Shown piece after piece: positions 45,141 to 56,340 of a stretch of 64,000 bases of DNA. The stretch's first letter is position 1. Each line of letters starts with the position of its first letter. The notes beneath the pieces are model-generated. The model was not told the origin of the DNA and searched no databases. It saw only the letters and a list, made by a program, of their open reading frames with translations. The translations under genes were made by a program, and so were the position numbers. Origin of the DNA: Budorcas taxicolor (lineage: Eukaryota > Chordata > Mammalia > Artiodactyla > Bovidae); NCBI RefSeq assembly GCF_023091745.1, contig NC_068924.1:65426832-65490831 (forward strand). Direction: 5' to 3'.

Positions 45141-45736
45141 AGTGGACTCAAATGTTATGGAGTCTGCAAGCTGAGCAGCTTTGGAAATCATAATTAAGAA
45201 AAATAATACCAAATTATGAATATAAAGTGAGGTGTGAGAGTGAACGTTTATTTAAAATGAGAAATCTTAACTTATACATTAAAAAAATTTTAAGCTGACA
45301 AATGCCATCAGTACCATGAAATTCAAAAATATGCAATCTTATTACTATTAATAATATTCATCTGCCTAGGTATATCTCTGTAATAAGTATTTTTGCATAT
45401 ATTTTAGCTGCATATTTTTAATCATTTCTTTATATGACAATAATTTTATAATGTTTTCAAAAGCTAGAAAAAGATCACATCTTTCTTACAGCATGTTGGT
45501 TAAATTTAAAAAATACGTATTTATTGATATTTTAGAAATTCTTTTTTAGTTTCACAATTCGTTCTTGCTAATATAAAATGTCTGCATCTCATTCTCACAT
45601 GGAACTTTCTCCATGGCACTTTCTGGGGTAAATCCAACCCTTTGATTCTGCAAGGAGTGGTCTGGAAGGCATGTCCAGCAGCTGGGGAAATTGGAGCAGA
45701 AGCTGGTCTCCTTTGCCACCACTGATCCTCCCTGCC
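45141..45736. other. AT-rich sequence, nothing recognised
   Basis: No gene or repeat recognised. The end of this interval abuts a MaLR LTR. Confidence 0.45.
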
Positions 45737-46098
45737 TTAGTCGGTTAAGGCTGATGCAACAAAGTACCATAGACTGGGTGGCTTATAAGCTACGGAAATG
45801 TATTTCTCAAAGTTCTGGAGGTTAGAAGTCTGAGATCATGTGTCAGCATGGTTGGGTTCTGGGGAGGGCTCTCTTTGGGCCTACAGACTGGTGACTCCTC
45901 ATTTCCACCTCTATCCTCATATGGTGGAAAGAGAGCCGGCCAACTCTCTGGTCTCTTATTAAAGGGCTAACCCCATTCACAAGGGCTCCACCACTATTAC
46001 CCAGTTACCTCCCAAAGGCCTTACTTCTAAATATCATTGCATTGAATGTTAGGATTTCAGCATGTACATTTCAGGTGACACAAATATTCAGTCCATTG
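45737..46098 (-). mobile_element. MaLR LTR (MLT1-like)
   Basis: accatagactgggtggctta near the left end, aagttctggaggttagaagt, tcatatggtggaaagagagc, and a right end with ttaggatttcagcatgtaca. A complete, solitary LTR in reverse. Confidence 0.8.
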
Positions 46099-46174
46099 CA
46101 TTTTTGAAATTCATAGATCTTGGGATATGCTGCAAACTTGGCCATGGACTCTGGGTCCTAGTGGCTCTCAGCAG

Positions 46175-46491
46175 AAAAGTGAAAGTGAAAGTTGCCCAGT
46201 CATGTCCGACTCTTTGCAACCCCATGGACTGTATAGTCCATGGAATTCTCCAGGCCAGAATACTGGAGTGGGTAACCTTTCCCTTCTCCAGGGGATCTTC
46301 CCAACCCAGGGATAGAACCGGGGTCTCCTGCATTGCAGGCAGTTTCTTTACCTGCTGAGCCACAAGGGAAGCCCAAGAATACTGGAGTGGGTAGCGTATC
46401 CCTTCTCCAGAGGATCTTCCCGACCCAGGAATTGAACGAAGGTCTCTTGCATTGCAGGTGGATTCTTTACCACTGAGCTATCAGGGAAGCC
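46175..46491 (-). mobile_element. Bov-tA3 SINE (double tRNA head)
   Basis: A Bov-A tail and first head (46175-46373) are followed by a second tRNA-related unit (46374-46491) beginning aagaatactggagtgggtag and ending in the reversed head atcagggaagcc. The whole is flanked by ctctcagcag at 46165-46174 and 46492-46501, a perfect TSD, so the dimer moved as one unit. Confidence 0.93.
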
Positions 46492-46501
46492 CTCTCAGCA
46501 G

Positions 46502-47587
46502 GAGCAGAGAAGGATTTGTTTTCAAAGGACAAAGGCAGTATCTATATTATCTCAAAATAAGAGGTTTTTAGCACAGATTAAATGAACCTACCTCTAATTT
46601 TTAAATTTTCAGTTGAGGCATTAGTGGGATTTTTTAAATATCAAGAAACAGAAACCCACTCAGATAAGTTAAATTTAAAAGGAGGCATATTAAAAGGCAA
46701 CAACAAATAGTGGTGAAGAAACAGCTAGATGTGAGGGATGATGCAGTTTCTGGAGATGACAGTGGGATGGGGTAGCTGCAAGAGCCGAAGAAAGGCTGGT
46801 TGTAGACAAGCAAGGGAAGAAATCAAAAGCCCGGTGCTGAAGTCATTGAAGTGGTTTGTGGAGAAGGCAAGTGTAAGTAGGGAGATGACATCAGTGGCAG
46901 AAGGATGTCATCAGATCACTGAGGCAGGACTGAGGTAGAAGGGGGTCAGATAAGCAGACAGGATGCCTAAGAGGAGCAGGGGATCTTACAGGATCGAAAG
47001 AGCACCAGGTGTAATGATCTGGAAGCAGCAGTAGGGACCAGGAAGACACACTGTCTCTCTTCTAACCCTCAGGAACAGGAGGATTAAAGAAAAACTGAGA
47101 AGGATGCTTGGAAAGCAGTGTTCCTGGGGCCAGCTCAGTCCAACAAGAAGGTGAAGGGAGCAAACAGAGAACTAGTGAGTGTAAGGATCTTTGTTTATCA
47201 CAGGCGGACTCTCCCCCAGGGCATGGGGGGAAAAGAGTGGGAGGTTGAGCCTAGTTAGGGAAAATACAGAGCAGTGAAGGGGAGGAGAGTCTGGTGACAG
47301 TGGATGATCAACCAGGATTGTGCTTCTAGGAGAGACTGAAGTAGGAGTGCGAGCCCCATGGATTGATCTGGATGCTCTCCTTGGGGAGGTTTGGTGCTGG
47401 GACGTAGCTCTGAGATCCAGGATTCTTTCTCCAATTGTGGTGGGTTCCACACTGCGGCTTGTAAAGCTACCGCTACTGACCAGGGGCAGTCCGCTGGGGA
47501 CACAGACAAGTAAGGGCAGCAAAACCAAACGGCTTTGTCCTAGAAGCTTCCGTGTGCTTCCTTATAGTTGTTTATCCTCCTAAGAAG
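46502..47587. other. Unique sequence, nothing recognised
   Basis: Relatively GC-rich. Overlapping ORFs of 84-118 aa occur on both strands at 47172-47583. None is recognisable, and they overlap each other. Confidence 0.5.
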
Positions 47588-47740
47588 ATTTTTATTCCCG
47601 TTTTAAAGAAGCTGAAGCTACAGCTCAGACAAGCTAAAAGACATAGCCAAGATGAGACAGTAAGGATGGAGAGAACATTTTAAACCCCGGTCTTTGCAAA
47701 GTCCCAGCCTGAGTTCTTTCCATATTCACACCATCATGGG
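47588..47740 (-). mobile_element. MIR SINE
   Basis: agatttttattcccgtttta then aagacatagccaagatgaga and aaccccggtctttgcaaagt follow the reversed MIR order. Confidence 0.62.
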
Positions 47741-47829
47741 CACTGTCCCTATTGCAGTAGGAACAAGAGAGATGCAATGGCTTCCTCTGAGTCTGGCTGG
47801 GAAAGACTGGCTCATTTCTTGGCTCACTC

Positions 47830-47950
47830 TCATGAGACTTTGAGCTTCTCAATGGCAGACACGGTCACCTTGTGTCTCTGGTTGCTGGCGCAGTGCCTGA
47901 ACACTTTGTAGGTGTTCAGTGATATTAATGGGTGAGCAAATGAATGAATT
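47830..47950 (+). mobile_element. L2 3'-end fragment
   Basis: gagactttgagcttctcaat, a middle ending in gcgcagtgcctgaacacttt, and gagcaaatgaatgaatt form the L2 terminus. Confidence 0.7.
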
Positions 47951-47962
47951 ACTTTGTGTCAG

Positions 47963-48016
47963 TCCTTTTCTCTTTTTCCCCTCCTCTTTTTCTTCTCTTC
48001 CCTTCTTTCCTTCTTC
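47963..48016. repeat. 54-nt pure pyrimidine tract
   Basis: An uninterrupted C/T stretch that follows the L2 tail and ends in ttcttcag. It could be simple low-complexity DNA or could act as a splice-acceptor-like site. No exon downstream is recognised. Confidence 0.9.
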
Positions 48017-48275
48017 AGTAGCGGGTCAGTTGACTCAAGGGCAGCATAATGGCCCACAACTGTGATTTCTAAGACTTTGTCTTAAAGTTTCTCATCAAAT
48101 TGCTTAATCTACCTGAGATACCCTTAACAATACGAGAAAAATACATGTTTCTACTCACTGCCCTGTGGCATGGAATACTCAGTTATTATTAATAGAATAT
48201 TCATTACTGAGCAAAAGTGCAGTGTGTATGTGTATGTAAGTGTGCACAGGTTCATTTGTGTAAATTATGAGTGCA

Positions 48276-48648
48276 TCAGTTCAGTTCAGTTCAGTCGCTC
48301 AGTCGTGTCTGACTCTTTGTGACCCCATGAATCGCAGCACGCCAGGCCTCCCTGTCCATCACCATCTCCCGGAGTTCACTCAGACTCACGTCCGTTGAGT
48401 CCGTGATGCCATCCAGCCATCTCATCCTGGGTCGTCCCCTTCTCCTCCTGCCCCCAATCTCTCCCAGCATCAGAGTCTATTCCAATGAGTCAACTCTTCG
48501 CATGAGGTGACCAAAGTACTGGAGTTTCAGCTTTAGCATCATTCCTTCCAAAGAAATCCCAGGGTTGATCTCCTTCAGAATGGACTGGTTGGATCTCCTT
48601 GCAGTCCAAGGGACTCTCAAGAGTCTTCTCCAACACCACAGTTCAAAA
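48276..48648 (-). mobile_element. BovB 3' tail, 5'-truncated
   Basis: Begins with tcagttcagttcagttcag and is very close to the BovB 3' consensus pattern. It stops within the thumb coding region near gttcaaaatgg. It is one of the least diverged BovB pieces here. No clear TSD was found. Confidence 0.94.
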
Positions 48649-49342
48649 TGGTCTATAGTTATCACTTTATCCTATGGCTCCAGAATGGATGAATCCATCA
48701 TTAACAGATCATTTTCAGTAAGGATTATTAATATAGATATCTGTCAGTCTGTGTGTTTTGTGTTTGTACTCTAATGCCCCTCCCGCGTGCATTTTATTTG
48801 GGACAGTATTGAGTACTCTTTCACACTTGTGTGCACATCCTCTTAAACCTTAAGGCAGAGCAACAATCGAATAGTATTTATAGAAAATTAACTAAAGGGT
48901 GACGAAGTGAGAGGAAAATGAAAATGAATTCTTTCTGAAATGTTCTATAATCCTCCATTTTCTACTCAGCAGAATTTTATCCATAGTGAGATTATTTATT
49001 ATTAAGAGCTTATTACAGCCCAGACTGTGTGTGTCAGTAGATTAGGATGTGAAGGAAGATTAGTTTCCCTCAGTGGGTGACTGGAAATAAGTCCCTTATC
49101 TGGTCATTAAAATCAGTTGTTCATGGTTTTTTATCATGATTATTAATTCTGCCAGTGGCTTTTGCATGTCAATTACATTTTGGTGCCTGATCTACAACAT
49201 TAGGATTCAGTTGTTCAACACCACTTTTATACTAACAAGGCAGTAGCGGGTATATATGGGTGTGATGGCTTCCAAAATTCTCATCTTTGCAGTGCCCAAT
49301 ACTTATTTTAAAATAAATATTTAAAAATTCTAAGTAATTTTT
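48649..49342. other. Unique sequence, nothing recognised
   Basis: No gene or repeat recognised. Confidence 0.45.
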
Positions 49343-49641
49343 TTTTAGATTTTCATTTTTAAATTGAAGTATAGTTGCTATACAACTATATGTTACAGGC
49401 ATATAATATAGTGATTCACAATTTTGTTAATTTTTAAAAATTTTATACGACAGGATAGCTGATTAACAATGGGCAGCAAAGGGACTCAGCCACAGGTATA
49501 CATATGTCCGTTCTTCCCCAAACTCCACTCCCATCCAGACTGCCACATAACATTGAGCAGAGTTCCCTGTGTTAGACATTAAGTCTTTGTTAGTAATTCA
49601 TTTTAAATATAGCAGTGTGTACATATAATGCTATATGTTAC

Positions 49642-49803
49642 CAGAGATTCCCCTGTGGTTCAGATAGTAAAGATTCTGTCTACAATGTGGGAGACTCGGG
49701 TTTGATCCCTGGGTTGGAAAGATCCCCTGGAGAAGAAAATGGCAACCCACTCCAGTATTCTTGCTTGGAAAAATTGCACTGATGGAGGAGTCTGGCAGGC
49801 TGC
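49642..49803 (+). mobile_element. Bov-tA SINE flanked by a 25-bp direct repeat
   Basis: Plus-strand copy with head attcccctgtggttcagata. It is truncated in the tail (ends in gaggagtctggcaggctg), so the BovB-like terminus is missing. A 25-bp direct repeat with one mismatch lies at 49617-49641 and 49804-49828. Confidence 0.88.
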
Positions 49804-49873
49804 GTGTACATATAATACTATATGTTACAGATGCATAATATAGTGATTCAAAATTTTTATACACCATTTATAA

Positions 49874-50210
49874 AGACTCTTGAGAGTCCCATGGAAAGCA
49901 AGATCAGACCAGTCAATCTTTAAGAAAATCAACCTTGAATCCTCTTTGGAAGATCTGATGCTGAGGCTCCAATACTTTGGCCACCTGATGCGAACAGCTG
50001 ACTCATTGGAAAAGACCCTGATGCAGAAGGAAAGAAGGCAGAAGGAGAAGAGGGTGACATAGGAAGAGATGGTTGGATGGCATCACCAACTCAATGGACA
50101 TGAACTTGGGCAAACTCCAGGAGATGGTAAAGGACAGGGTAGACTGGCATGCTGCCATCCATGGGGTCACAAAAAGCTGGACACCACTTGGTCACTGAAC
50201 AGCAACAACT
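49874..50210 (+). mobile_element. BovB 3' tail with 10-bp TSD
   Basis: Sense 3' end from gactcttgagagtccc, the thumb coding region, to a tail ending in gaacagcaacaact. Perfect copies of ccatttataa at 49864-49873 and 50211-50220 bound the insertion. Confidence 0.93.
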
Positions 50211-50470
50211 CCATTTATAATTATTATAAAATATTGGCTATATTCTCTGTGTTGTACAAAATGTACTTATAGCTTATTTTAGAGCTTATAATTTGTACGT
50301 CTTCATCTCCTGCCTCTCTATTACCCCTCTGCCCCCACTGGAACCTGGTTTGTTCTCTGTATCTGTGAGCCTGCTTCCTTTTTGTTATATTCACTAGTTT
50401 GTTGTAATTTTTAGGTTCCACATTTAAGTGATTCACACATTATTTGTCTTTGATTTATTTCCCTTAGCAT

Positions 50471-51306
50471 ATAGATTTTTCATGTCTATTAATTCAAAAT
50501 ATATATGAATACTATCTTTGTTGAGAACCCTATGTAGTTGGGAAATCTAATTTCCAACTGTAATCATTCTAATAACTTTGAAAGAATAATAGTAGTGACA
50601 AGGAATATTGCACTCTAAGGAGTTCTTCCTTCCTTTGTCAAGCATGCAAAGAAAATACTTCAAGAAAGTATTGATAGCTGGTGAATTTAGTTACAAATCA
50701 GTGAGAGAAATAGTTTGCAGTCTTGTGAAGATGTCTATGTGCCAATTTGGAAAAGTGTCAAGGTATATTATTAAGCTAGAAAAAGGTGAAAATACTGTAT
50801 TTAGTAGTCCCGCCTGTAAGTAAAATAAATGTACAAAATACATGCTGTTTTATCATTTTTCTATTTCCTGTTCCTCTTTTTTAATAGAGGTCAAAAGAAA
50901 GTGTTAGTGTATGACTCTGGAGAATTGGACTAAGGATGTACAGGGCCAACTTTTGTTTTTGTACTTTACAGTTAGCTCTGTTTCACTTTTTTGCCATATG
51001 TACATTTTAAACAGAAGAGGCAATTTAATTTGTAGCCTAGAGGACTGATCACACTGAGTGGTGCTGGGGAGGCAGGCACAAGTGGCTTAAAAGCCAACGG
51101 AAGTCTAGTAGCTGTTTGGAGCAGTTTAGTTGTGGACTTTCATTATATCACTGTGAAGTGGCATCTTCAGCTCTAAAAATTCTTAGCAATTTTGAGACTT
51201 TTTAGAAATAATATTATTGATAAATAAAATATGAGTAGATACTATTTATTGCCTACCATATCTCTAATAGTCTTGAGCCACCTGTGTTTTTACCTGTGTT
51301 GCCTGT
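50471..51306. other. Unique sequence, nothing recognised
   Basis: A 71-aa ORF (50608-50823) is unrecognised. No other signal was found. Confidence 0.45.
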
Positions 51307-51960
51307 TTTTATTTTAACTAATAAACTATTTTCAGGAGTAGTTTTAGGTTCACAGCAAAACTGAGTAGAAATCACAGACAGCTCCCACACACCCTCTATA
51401 CCCCAGACACTAACAACTTCCCACATTTTTGACATTCCTCAGAGCAGCCGCACATTTGTTGCAATCCACGAACCTACATTGACCTGTCCTTATTACCCAG
51501 AGTCTGTAGTTTACATCAGGATTCGTTCTTGGCCTTGTATCAGTACATTCTCTTCTTGTTGTTATTGAGTAACTAAATCGTGTCTGACTCTTTGCAACCC
51601 CATGGAATACAGCACGCCACCTTCCTCTGTCCTCCACTATCTTTTGGAGTTTGCTCAAACTCATGTCCATTGAGTCGGTGATGCTATCTAACCATCTCAT
51701 TCTCTGCTGCCCCTTCTTCTTTGGCCTTCAATCCTTCCCAGTGTTAGGATCTTTCCCAATGAGTTGGCTCTTCACAGTGGCCCAAGTATTTGATTGTACA
51801 TGCTATGGGCTTGGACAAATGTTCTATGGTATGTATCTACCATTGTAATATCATACAGAATTAGTTCTGCTGCTCTAAAAATCCTCTGAGCTCTGTGCAT
51901 ACATCCTCTTTCCTGACTTCTGGCAATCACTTGTCTTTTAACTGCCTCCACAGTCTAAAA
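51307..51960 (-). mobile_element. Old L1 3' UTR split by a BovB tail
   Basis: Left piece with gttttaggttcacagcaaaa and gaacctacattgacctgtcc. Right piece with gctatgggcttggacaaatg and aaaatcctctgagctctgtg. The order is that of an old L1 3' UTR. Orientation is inferred from the T-rich left edge. Confidence 0.7.
51552..51795 (-). mobile_element. BovB 3' tail
   Basis: About 240 bp from ttgttgttattgagtaacta to ggcccaagtatttg, diverged. The TSD is gtacattct at 51543-51551 versus gtacatgct at 51796-51804, one mismatch. Confidence 0.9.
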
Positions 51961-52115
51961 GATTGTGTGCACTTACTATATGCAAGCATTTTATAAATAA
52001 TAACTCACTTGTCTTAATAATAATCTTGTGAGGCAAGAATTACTATTACACCTATTTTACAAGTAAGAAAACAGCCCCAATGACACTGAATAACTTGTCC
52101 AAGGACATACAGGTC
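51961..52115 (-). mobile_element. MIR SINE
   Basis: gcacttactatatgcaagca, then ttgtgaggcaagaattacta and taacttgtccaaggacatac follow the reversed MIR order. Confidence 0.7.
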
Positions 52116-52177
52116 ACAAATACTTTTTTCCCTTGACTATCAAACTTATGCTGAAATAGTAAATGGTGACCACATTC

Positions 52178-52407
52178 TGGGCTTCCCAGTTGGCGCTAGT
52201 GGTAAAGAACCCACCTCCCAATGCAGGAGACATAAGAGACACAGGTTCCATCCCTGGGTCAGGAAGATCCCCTGGAGGAGGGCAAGACAACCCATTCCAG
52301 TATTCTTGCCTGGAGAGTCCCATGGACAGGGGAGCCTTGCAGGCTACAGTCCATAGGGTCGCAAAGAGTCAGACACGATTGAAGTAATAACACACATGCA
52401 CACATGC
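52178..52407 (+). mobile_element. Bov-tA SINE with CA-rich tail, 12-bp TSD
   Basis: Plus-strand copy from tgggcttcccagttggcgct to a tail ending in acacacatgcacacatgc. Perfect copies of gtgaccacattc at 52166-52177 and 52408-52419 bound it. Confidence 0.96.
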
Positions 52408-52419
52408 GTGACCACATTC

Positions 52420-53087
52420 AAGTTTCATGTAGACAACTGAATTTTTAATCAGCATTCCCAAGGCAGAGAAGCCTTCATGGACCTAAGCATCTGCTTCTGC
52501 TGCCCAAGCCCAGCGTGGACCAATTAGCACCTTTTTCCCTCTGTGGCATCAGAATATATCCCAAGAACATGGACACCGTGTGTTGTCAGAGGTCCCATAG
52601 CTGAAGTGGAAATGCTGCTGAAGTGGAAATGCCACCAATTCCAAATCGCTAAACAGCTTCTGCTGTCTGTCATGTCACTGAGGTGCTTTTCATGGCTAAA
52701 ATCACACCACATGCCTCTTACGCTCCTAAACTAGGTCTGCAGAACTTGCTGCAGTTTGCATACCCTATACAAACATTATCTCATTGGCTCGCTCCAGACT
52801 CAGATATGGAAAATAACCAAAAAGATATTAAAAAGGAATGGCTCAGAGAAAGCACAGCTATATTTTGTAAAGAGCTATTCCAGCTGGCTTTGTGGCTCTT
52901 GCGTTTAATTTCAAGGAGAGGATGAGTGAACACCTGGATACGTATGTTTTACTAAAGGACTTTAGTTGCATTGTGATACTTTTTTGCACTGCTCAGTTAT
53001 AATTTTTCAACTTGGCCTTCCTGTCATTTGATACTTGGCTTTTCATATATAGTGAAGCCCTCTGTAGCTGAGGATTTAGTAACCCTT
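52420..53087. other. Unique sequence with a 17-bp tandem duplication
   Basis: A 17-bp unit is repeated at 52600-52616 and 52617-52633 with one mismatch. No other feature was recognised. Confidence 0.5.
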
Positions 53088-53095
53088 AGGTGTAG

Positions 53096-53130
53096 TCCAT
53101 GGGGTTCCAGAGTCTGACACAACTGAGCAC
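53096..53130 (+). mobile_element. 35-bp Bov-A tail scrap with 8-bp TSD
   Basis: Only tccatggggttccagagtct and the following acacaactgagcac remain. The octamer aggtgtag at 53088-53095 and 53131-53138 flanks it, so it looks like a severely 5'-truncated insertion and not a deletion remnant. Confidence 0.8.
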
Positions 53131-53138
53131 AGGTGTAG

Positions 53139-54924
53139 AGACTAATTATTTGAGAAAGTAGATGGTACATCATTTGGGAACAAGCAATTATGGTTGGTCC
53201 TGGTCTATCTTCCTCTCTGTGTTTGCTCAGCCCCGCCTCTTGCCTGGTCTTGGCTGTTTGTCTAATAGAGGGCCCTGGCCATCACTGCTGTAGTTTCCTC
53301 ATCTTCTAGCAGTGCTGGATATCTTAGCCAGGCCCCAGCATAATCTCTGCCATGGCAGGGATCATGTCAACTTTGACACCTTGAACAAATTGACTGGGCC
53401 CCAGCAGATAGCAGTGCCTTCCACCACTTCTGGTCTCAGATAAAACCCCAGATGTTGGGGCATGAGAACCGGCCTAGAGCTGTCTGTTTACACAACCCGA
53501 CAATGTGGGGCAACCTTTGACAGAAATAAGCCAGCAGACAGAGTCTGGGCCCTGCACCCCGCTTCAGGCTGTTTCCACGTGCAGTGATTCTACCCAGACT
53601 CTCCAGAGATGCCCCGCATGGCTGAGAAGCTGGCTAGGGTTTCCTGGTGAAACCAGCTTAACCATGTGCCTCCTCATCGTTGGCCGTTGATTTCCTGTGT
53701 TTCTGCCTCACTATTTCCCTCACACTTGCTGCCCTTAGATTGATCCTCCTGGTAAGGCATTCACATGTAGCTTTAGTCTATTGTTTTCTTATTTTGTAGA
53801 GAATTTGGCCCAGATTAGGATAGTAAGAGGGACTCTCTTCTCAGCTTATCAATTATAATGGTGGTAAATACTAAAGATACAGGAAATTAAAGAGAGTAGT
53901 TTAGGGTCAATAGGAAGGATACCACAAAGTGAATGGGGGAAGGTATTTCCTTTTGAGAAAAATGGGGTAGGATAGATTTACAGGAACAGAACTTAATCAC
54001 AGTTTTTCTAGGGGGGTAGGGAGGGGGAAGATTATTCTAGACAGTGTAATTAATAGTTCTTAGTGCAACAGAAAAATACAAAAATGTCATCAAATTAACA
54101 AAATGGAGATTTTGTTTTCCACTCAAAGTTGTATATGGTTTTTGTGGTCCTTATCTATCTGCAGGTATGCAGTCTGGAGTACTTGGCCCTAAGATTTCTG
54201 GGGCTGGGGCCGAGCACTGGAGCTGGAGTTAGAGGTAAAACAAGATCAGGAGAACAGGATGGGAAAAGAGAGCTGAGAGTGAGAGAAACACATGGACTCT
54301 TAACGGGCTTAGCCCAGAAGTGACATGTCCCTTCTCCTTATAGTTCACGGAGCAGAACTAATCATATCGCCACAGCCTAACTGTCAGGGAGGCTGGTAAA
54401 TGTAGGGGAACAAATAGATTTTTGTTGAGCACAGACTGTCCCATGTCAAGTTTTATCAAGAGAAATTAACAGAGAGAGGAGACCAGACGGGATAGAATGA
54501 CGCAAGGAAGATCTTCAAAAAATGCGAAAGTGGGGATGGAGAGGTGGACTCCAAATGTCTATTTGGAAATAGAGGACACAAAGAGGGAAGGAAAAGACTT
54601 CTAAAGGAGGATTAGTTAAATGCTTAGATCAGAGCTGAGAGAAAGGACGGATCTTTGGCACTAACTTCGGGCAGTTTAAAGGATGAAGCCACAGAGGAAG
54701 CAGTTCTGCCACTTCCCAGTAGAAGGCATCAATCAGTCAAGCTGGCCACAGAATCAGTTGGGACAAGGTGTGATACAATACTCCTTAAAAATAATGTTGA
54801 ATGATTCACTCACTGATCCACTTGCTGTGGTCAGCATGAAACAGTGGACATGAGATGATACCCAGTTCCTCAAGGAAATCTAGCCCCCATTTCTATGAGC
54901 CTCTCAAATTGAGCTCTGAATTTC
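53139..54924. other. Unique sequence, about 1.8 kb, nothing recognised
   Basis: Short ORFs (61-64 aa) are without family resemblance. A G-rich run lies at about 54011-54028. No repeat was recognised. Confidence 0.5.
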
Positions 54925-56340
54925 AAAGGTAGTACAGTTAGTTCCCATATACCCTTTACTAGCTTGCTCTGATGTTAAACATGTACATAACCATGGTGCA
55001 TTTATCAAAATGGAGAAATGAACATTGGAATAATCCATCAACTAAGCTACAGATTTTATTCTGATGTCATCAGTTTTCCTACAGACGTGCTACTTCTAAC
55101 CCAAGATCCTTTCTAGGATATTTAGTTCTGTCTCCTTGGTTTCCTACAGTCTGTGATATTTCCTCGTCCTTCCTTGTTTTTCATGAGCTTGACTCTATTG
55201 AAGAATACTGGTCAGGTGTCTTGTAGAACATACCCTTGACAGCTTACAGTGAATGGTGTCAGACCCATGATCTCCGAAAAAGAAGATTTAGCTTCGGGAC
55301 CAGGGACCAGGCTTGATCACTCAAGAGCTTTTGTGTAGCAGTGTTTCATCCAACTATGAAAATGGACAAAGGAAGCTTCTGACATAGACATCAGAAGTGG
55401 GGATGGAGGGCGCCCCCCTCACTAGTCTCAGCAAGGGAATTATATACTTTTTAAATTGGTTATTATAAGAAATCAAAAGAATGTCTCAAGGTTGTAAAGA
55501 TCTTACCAGAGCCATTCCCACAATATACATTTTAAGATGACAGGATTGGTCAGAAGGTTTTGAAGGAGAAACTGTGCTCAAGCAGGATACACTATTGTTA
55601 TATAATCCTTAGTGTAGAGTTTAAACTGAGTTGTGTAATCCTCAGTTCTGGGCTTAGAGAAAACAAAAATGTTTTATGTGACTTAGACTAAGGAATGTAG
55701 AGAGAGAAAAAAAAAAAAGACATTTGTCCTTTCTTCCTCCTTGAGAGCCGCAGACCTCTCTCTCCTCCTCTGGGATGCTGCGCTTCTTGTCAACCTGCCT
55801 AGGAATTGACTCTGTCACCCTCAGTGAGGTTTTATCTGATATTTTCTTTATGATTAGACTGGGGTTATGGGATCTGGCAACAGTATCACAGAGACCAGGT
55901 ACCCTTTTCAACCCATGACATCAGAGGATACACGATATCAACATGGCTCATGAAGTCACTTGGTTAAAGTGGTGTATGCCAGGTTTCTCTATTTTAAAGC
56001 TACCATTTTTTCCCTTCCCATACTCCATTCATTTCAAGGAATCACTAAGCGCACAGTCATTTCACACTCAGGGAATGGGGAATTAAGTTCTACATTATGG
56101 AAGGAAGATTATCAAATTGTGGACATATGTTAAACCACTGATAATAAATAAGTTTTAGGGAGAGGTACCTTTCAGCCATGGAAATATCCTATTTATCTTT
56201 AAAGTTTCTCATCCATTCAAAAATTTTGTGTGCAGCAGTTATCACTGTGGTGTTCTAATAGTGATTGTCCATATCTCTAATTTATATCTATCAGTTAGAA
56301 TGATGCTGTTTAAAAGCTATCTATTCATATTGGTTCAATC
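54925..56340 (-). mobile_element. Old L1 3' UTR split by an LTR-like insert
   Basis: The left piece has agttcccatatacccttta and ttccttgtttttcatgagct. The right piece resumes with ttatctgatattttctttat, gtcacttggttaaagtggtg and agttatcactgtggtgttct. The order fits an old L1 3' region in reverse, interrupted at 55237-55817. Confidence 0.75.
55237..55817 (-). mobile_element. Solitary LTR-like insert of a ruminant ERV
   Basis: A 581-bp insert in the L1. It starts tgacag and ends ctgtca, so the ends are short inverted repeats with TG...CA as in LTRs. The tetramer ccct is on both sides (55233-55236 and 55818-55821). Internal phrases such as gatctccgaaaaagaagatt and agggaccaggcttgatcact resemble a bovine ERV LTR known to me, in reverse. 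No internal viral genes are present. Confidence 0.6.

Larger units (their letters stand above)
49343..50470 (-). mobile_element. L1 3'-end nest with SINE and BovB insertions
   Basis: Pieces of reversed L1 3' UTR lie at 49343-49436, 49437-49641, 49804-49873 and 50211-50470. A Bov-tA (49642-49803) and a BovB tail (49874-50210) interrupt them. A roughly 41-bp motif at 49385-49425 recurs at 49817-49857, so at least two L1 insertions or a local duplication are involved. Confidence 0.78.

Noticed and set aside
47172..47583. Cluster of ORFs of 84-118 aa in GC-richer DNA
   Set aside because: Three frames overlap on two strands with no known domain. Local base composition alone can keep them open.
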